A DNA stretch of 60,110 bases from assembly GCA_900073065.1 (NCBI GenBank), contig FJOG01000036.1:31585-91694 (forward strand), in the 5' to 3' direction. The notes beneath the pieces were generated by a model, which had not been told where the DNA came from, searched no databases, and was given only the letters and a program-made list of their open reading frames with translations. The DNA comes from Phialocephala subalpina. Its lineage: Eukaryota > Ascomycota > Leotiomycetes > Helotiales > Mollisiaceae. Positions 55,118-60,110 of this stretch are shown here, piece by piece; position 1 is the stretch's first letter, and every line of letters starts with the position of its first letter. The translations under genes were made by a program, and so were the position numbers.

Positions 55118-57617
55118 ATGACTTGCAAAGCCTGCGAAAGCCTGACTGTCGATGAATTGTTCGAGCGAGCATCTACTTCTCCTGGCTATTTCGTACTTCA
55201 TGCTTCTTACAGTGAATTCGAAGTCGCGGCAAACACTGGTTGCGATACATGCCGAACGTTTCATACTCGTTTCAATAACGAATGTCCGTATTTGAATGAG
55301 AAAGTCACCGAACTTGAGAAGAATCGCGGCGCTGCCCCTCCCGTAATTGTAATTCTGCAAATGGGATTTGGTCAACATGGCAAAAGACCAATCAACAAGA
55401 TTCATGTCCAGATTGGCGACGAACCTGATAGGCCGGGTGTGGAGCAGTTGAAGATTTCGTTTCGCGTTTCCAAAGCCTGGGGTTCTGCTTCAATCTCTCA
55501 TCAGCAAACGGACATTTTACTAATGTCGCCCAGGTTTTGAGCCGAGAAATGAGCATCCTGGATATCACCTATGGAGAACGGAGATTGATCACGATCTAGG
55601 TTCAGATCAGAACTTTGGCATCGCACACAACTGGATTCGGGATTGCTGCACCGAACACGACCCCGCTGTCTGCCCCGCACTTGTTGACATCGAACTTCCA
55701 ACAAGACTCATCGATGTCGGAGAAGCAGGGCATCCCAAGATGTTACGTCTGATAGAGACCTCAAAGGATCAGAAGGCAAAATATCTCGCACTGTCCCACT
55801 GCTGGGGTCCACCAGGAACGAAGAAGCTTCTCACCACCTCCGAAACCCTCAGCTCGCGACTAGCATCAATCGACATTAACGACATGCCACCCAACTTCTC
55901 CGACGCAGTCATCATTACTCGAAGACTAGGCTATCGATACCTGTGGATCGACTCATTATGCATCATCCAAGATTCTAAGTCAGACTGGGAGACAGAAAGC
56001 CAAAACATGGGAAACATCTACACGAATGCTGCTATCACACTTGCCGCGGCTGCTGCAACGAGCAGTGAGGGCGGCTTGTTAACGAAAGGCTACGAGCCTC
56101 TGTCAGACGATACATTGAGTCCAAAGAAATGGTTCCTCACAGACTCAATCGGAAGATCCCACATCGCATTCATGTCGGATGACAAAAGCAAAGGACAATC
56201 AATAAGCTCCAACTCAGAACCACAAATTTGCCGCATCAAACTCAACCAATCCGACTCAACTCGAAACATCATCCTCGACCCTTTGACAGAGTTCTCCGAC
56301 CTCGAAGAAAACTGGTTCCGCTGCACCGCCCTCGGCCCTTTAGGACTCCGAGGCTGGTGTCTCCAAGAAAAGCTCCTTTCTCGCAGAATACTATTCTACG
56401 GCAAACGCCAAATATACTGGCAATGTGCGTCTGCACGAAAGGCCGCGGACGGAGAGTCTGTTCCAGCTTCAGCGGCGAGATCACAAGCTAATATTGGGAA
56501 TGAAGTCTCGGATTGGCCTGATGTTCTGCGATTGAAGCAACTCCATCGAGAAGCTATCACGCTGGAGGAACGGCAAGCTATAGAGAAGAAGATATATAAG
56601 ACTTGGCATAATGTCCTGTTTCTTTATATCAATCGTCGTCTTACTTTCTACTCAGATCGTCTTCCTGGACTGGCAGGTATGGCGACACTCATCCACGAGT
56701 TGACGGGCGATCAATACGTAGCTGGCTTCTGGCGCCAATATCTGCTCACGAGCCTCATATGGACGCACACAAAATCAGTCCTAAGAGAAGAGGCTCCGCG
56801 CGCTATTGCGGAGAGATATGAAACTGAGACGCCGGAGTGGGAGAAAGCTAGTTCGAAAATGTCGGGACCGTCTTGGAGTTGGTGCTCGCATGACTTCACT
56901 GATATTCTTGATTTCTGGGCGGATTACAATGAAGACTATCGTGAGAGGTTTTGGAGGGATCAGGATGCTGTAATCGTGGATGCCAAAGTGGACATTGTTG
57001 GAGGAAATCCCTTTGGCCAGGTCACATCTGGAGAGCTTGTCGTGAAAGGATGGACGTATCCGAGGTGGGATGTTAGAACACTCGATGAAGGTGCCTTTCA
57101 GAAGAAATGGCAGGTTTGGAGCTCCGTCAATCTAGGGATCTGTCCGCATAGTCCGTGGAACAGGAATCGAGGAAGTGATGGAGTGTGCGAAGATCGAGCC
57201 GTGCTGTGGGATTACTGGCCACGACAAACCACGTCTCCTGCAAAAAGGGCCTGGATTCATCTTTGGCGATGGCTGGTCGATATCTTCGTACTCTTCCTCT
57301 GGCAGGGTCTATCAAAGTCCTTTCGAGAACGAAGTCAAAAGGATTGCTATGCTTGCAACGAATACCTGGGGATGCATATCCTGTCCATCATAGACAAGGA
57401 GGCTGGACGAGACGGCAGACATGAAATCGATCTCTGGTCCTTAGTACTGGAGCCTGTGTCTGGGCAGGAAGGGAAGTATCGCCGTATTGGCATAGCAAGG
57501 AAAGCGGCATATGTGTCTGAGGATGACTTTTTCAATTTGAAGAAGTCACAGATTGCTAGAAAGAGGGCTCCGGAAGCATTGCATGGCTGGGAATATCAAC
57601 AGGTGGTGATCATCTGA
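55118..57617 (+). CDS. HET-domain protein, 815 aa
   Basis: Exons 55118-55481 and 55534-57617; the 52-bp intron has a weak GTTCTG donor but a perfect TACTAAT branch site and CCCAG acceptor, and joins the frame, giving 815 aa. The N-terminus has a Cys pattern (CKAC near residue 3, then CDTC) that often precedes HET domains and may bind metal. The HET domain starts with YLALSHCWGP at 205-214 and includes RYLWIDSLCIIQD, then NMGNIYTNAAITLAAAAA. Further blocks are GWCLQEKLLSRRILFY and SWSWCSHDF, and the tail is typical. The predicted role is in cell-death signalling of vegetative incompatibility. It is tandem with the CorA-like gene downstream. All key blocks are intact. Confidence 0.9.
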
Positions 57618-57991
57618 GTACTGCAGATGTTGGCGATCCGGAGTTCTGAGATGAAGAAATATATTGATACTACTTCATCTAGCTTAGATAGCTTCTTGAA
57701 TTAGTGATCGATTCCAGCAGTCCCCGTTATCGATTTCATATCCACAATCATTGATGGTTTGAGTGGCTTTTGACGGGTGTCCCGAAAACCATTCCCAACC
57801 TCGTGTGGCTTGAGGTGTGGTTCCAATCAGCCCCCGAGAGATGTCGCAGTACGCCCACGTTACTCGGTCAGCTGAAATCATACGTTCTTTTATCCCCCTC
57901 ATTTTTCGTATTCTTGAGCGCTGGTTGAGAACAAATTATTCTCTCATCAATCACATCAACACAAGCAGGATCTGCTTCCGTTATTGTAATC
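57618..57991. other. Spacer between the HET and CorA-like genes
   Basis: About 370 bp of 3' UTR and promoter sequence; no gene is visible. Confidence 0.55.
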
Positions 57992-59426
57992 ATGGATGGT
58001 CTTCGGAAACAAGCTCTTGAAAGGTTTCTCAGGGATGAAAAGTTCAAAGGCCAAACGCTGCCACGTGTCTCCCAACACGTGCCTTTAATCACGGTGTCCA
58101 AATTCCAGACCGTAACAACCCTTAGCCAATCAAGAATATCGTCCGCCGATATACACAAGGAAGTCAACGAATCTATTGGTCCTCTTGGGAGGGAGACGTT
58201 AGAAGCCTCCTTGCGGATTACGAGAGTCGACCGCGATTTCGACAGAACTCTGCTGGTTACGCAAGAGGCTTTCATGGATCTGTTCAATGCTTGCAATTTG
58301 GATCACTACTGGTTGCATATGCTCAGGTGTGCCATCTACGGCTTCTATCAGCGCGATCAACCTTTAGTACCACCGCTTCAAGGCTCGCTGTACTCCTTTT
58401 ACGTCCACACCACATCATACAGCATTCTCTGGTCCTACAATACTCATACTTCGTCCACAAGAGCAATTATTATCACGAGAGGATGTGACCGTCTCAAAGA
58501 TCGCGATGCGATATTCTACCAGTTCCTACAATCACTAGATCGCCATAAAGTTTTGATTAACGAACCTCTTTTTCTCTCCTTTCTCGTTGGAGTCGACCTT
58601 GTTGAATGGATCGATGATAATATTTCCGAAGAGCTCATAAGTATTCGAAATATCGAGGCTGGTACTGGGCATAGCGTATGGGTTTATCCGGGTGAAACAT
58701 ATCAATCGCCGAATGCAGAAGAATTGGCAGAAATGTCCAAACACCTGGGCGCGAGTTGCTTAGGACTAGCAAATGTTATACGCCACGTATCGATTGCGAA
58801 GAAATTGCTCAAGGAACTTGTGAAGAGGAAGGACCCGTCGCGAGATACCACTGCCGGGAGTGCAAAAGCAGAGAGTCACTCTAGTGTGGAGACGATTGCG
58901 GACGCTGCAGTGATGTTGCATGCTCAGAACGGATCTGCAGAGCAACAGGCAGTATACCTTCAAGAGCGTGCTCGCACACAACAATCAATAGTACGTGAAC
59001 GTTCTGAGCCGTAGAACTCATATTTTCACCCCAATACTGATGAAATCGCAGATTTTCTGTCTGCTTAGTCGAGAGGATGCAAACGCCAGCAAACAGCTTG
59101 CGGAAGCAGCAATGAAAGACAGTTACTCCATGAAGGCTATCGCCATAATGACAATGTTATTTCTACCCGCCACCTTCTTCGCAGCTCTTTTCGCCCTCCC
59201 TCTCTTTGACTGGGAGCATAGCCCAATTGTCAAGCCCCGCTTCAAGATATATTTGGCGTTCACATTACCGTGTACTTGCTTGGTGTGGTTGATCTGGTAT
59301 GCCATGGCGTATAGGAAGAGCTTGAGGATCGTCGTTGGAACAGAGACGAGAAGAGGCACATCGGATAGGAAACAGGCTATGATTACCATCGCCTCATCAA
59401 GCAAACACCGCCTGGGGAACTACTAG
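57992..59426 (+). CDS. CorA-like Mg2+ transporter family protein, 457 aa
   Basis: Exons 57992-58990 and 59052-59426 (61-bp intron, GTACGT donor, TACTGA branch site, CGCAG acceptor), phase 0; 457 aa. The N-terminal ~330 residues are soluble and only loosely conserved; a helical stretch (DSYSMKAIAIMTMLFLPATF) leads into the first membrane helix (about 361-385), and a second helix spans about 401-425 (YLAFTLPCTCLVWLIWYAMAY). This two-helix C-terminus is the CorA layout. The canonical Gly-Met-Asn after helix 1 is not present (FALPLFDW instead), as in many fungal CorA-like paralogues, so Mg2+ transport is not assured. Several such paralogues accompany HET or ankyrin genes in fungi, which is suggestive only. 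Confidence 0.8.
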
Positions 59427-60110
59427 AAATGGGAGAGAGGGTTCTGATCAGACAGCCTTAGCTCCGTGTAAGTCTGGTCTGCAGAGCATATCACTAGGAA
59501 GTGTTCCATGAAGGCACGATTTCGCTCTGCACAGCAAACGAGCCCTTGATCTTAGCGAGCTTTTGGCGTGGCTTTCCATTTCCCGTCCAAGTACTCTTTC
59601 GCCGCCTTTTATGAACTGAAATGAACGTGGTTTAAATTGATGGTACAAGCGATAATGTGACTATCAAAAGGGATGTCATATTTACAACAAAATTCATAGA
59701 TGATGAGTTTTGACATTTTGAACATCGAATTGCGGGGTAGTGTGGGGTACAAAAGCCCTGCAAATTAGCGGTTGATGCCCTGGGACTTTAGCGATGGAGC
59801 CTGTGGCAGCACGCTGCAATCCTACTACCAGGCGCCAAAGAGAATGCCTTTCTTATTCCAGAAATTCCTGAATCCAGTGACAATCAACAGAAACTAACAC
59901 GCTACGGCTCGCAAAAACGGCATTCAAGCCTCCACGAAGAGAATTGGAATTTCGACTGGACTGCAAATTGATTTTGAGCCCAATTCGCGATGACACGAAC
60001 AACGTGGATCTGGTCTCCGTGTTATTTTATTTTTATTTTTATAAGACCACTTTCACAATCATTTCTCTCACTCTCCAGCATTCTCTCTAAGACTACTGCC
60101 ACCGCCTCAA
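59427..60110. other. Terminal intergenic region
   Basis: No gene is seen in the last ~680 bp. The end of the window, around 60020-60110, is T-rich and then CT-rich (TTTATTTTTATTTTTATAAG, then CACTCTCCAGC), resembling the promoter and leader of a plus-strand gene that begins beyond the window. Confidence 0.45.

Overview
This is a window of a filamentous ascomycete chromosome. The evidence is short introns (about 47-83 bp, mostly GTRNGT donors, CTRAC-like branch sites, YAG acceptors), genes on both strands without operons, and lineage-typical families: two intact HET-domain genes plus several broken ones, a HeLo-type N-terminal domain, an RBR ubiquitin ligase, a mannitol/sorbose-type SDR and a CorA-like transporter. 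Long, extremely AT-rich, stop-dense tracts look like RIP-mutated transposon islands. The HET/ankyrin-rich content suggests Pezizomycotina, possibly Leotiomycetes; that placement is inference, not measured.

Layout. 0.7-2.5 kb: a two-exon Msp1/ATAD1-like AAA ATPase. 4.7-5.6 kb: a 264-aa protein of unknown function. 5.6-13.4 kb: a repeat-built zone with about 108-bp repeats, a decayed array of exon-intron-like units, a 149-aa gene whose middle exons are tandem duplicates, a seven-copy array with a hairpin-forming 19-bp core, and a terminal-inverted-repeat element sharing that core. 14-15.4 kb: a broken HET-family gene. 16.0-16.9 kb: a retroelement-like 3' end. 17.3-18.4 kb: a four-exon SDR. 18.7-21 kb: two MITE-like elements around an AT-rich tract with a Tc1/mariner transposase relic. 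21.8-23.1 kb: an RBR E3 ligase with an N-myristoylation signature. 24.6-27 kb: HET and BCS1-like pseudogenes. 29.2-30.2 kb: a C2H2 zinc-finger protein. 30.7-39.6 kb: a MITE and then a large AT-rich island. 40.0-40.7 kb: two more HET fragments. 40.7-47.1 kb: a divergent pair, a 1412-aa protein kinase/Sel1-like/ankyrin protein and a 562-aa HeLo-like/pseudokinase protein. 47.4-47.9 kb: a truncated piggyBac-type transposase. 48.2-59.4 kb: two large HET genes, a mitochondrial-carrier-like gene and a CorA-like gene.

How it may fit together. The 40-58 kb part looks like a fungal non-self-recognition or programmed-cell-death neighbourhood. The most notable unit is the divergent pair: an apparently active kinase fused to ankyrin repeats faces, across 267 bp, a protein with a membrane-type HeLo-like N-terminus and a catalytically degenerate kinase-like C-terminus. 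That layout parallels the animal RIPK/MLKL necroptosis module; the functional link is inference. Broken HET genes on both sides of the AT-rich island suggest birth-and-death turnover driven by transposons.

Gene models were spliced by eye. Intron phases and total lengths were checked for frame consistency, but no homology search or RNA evidence was available.
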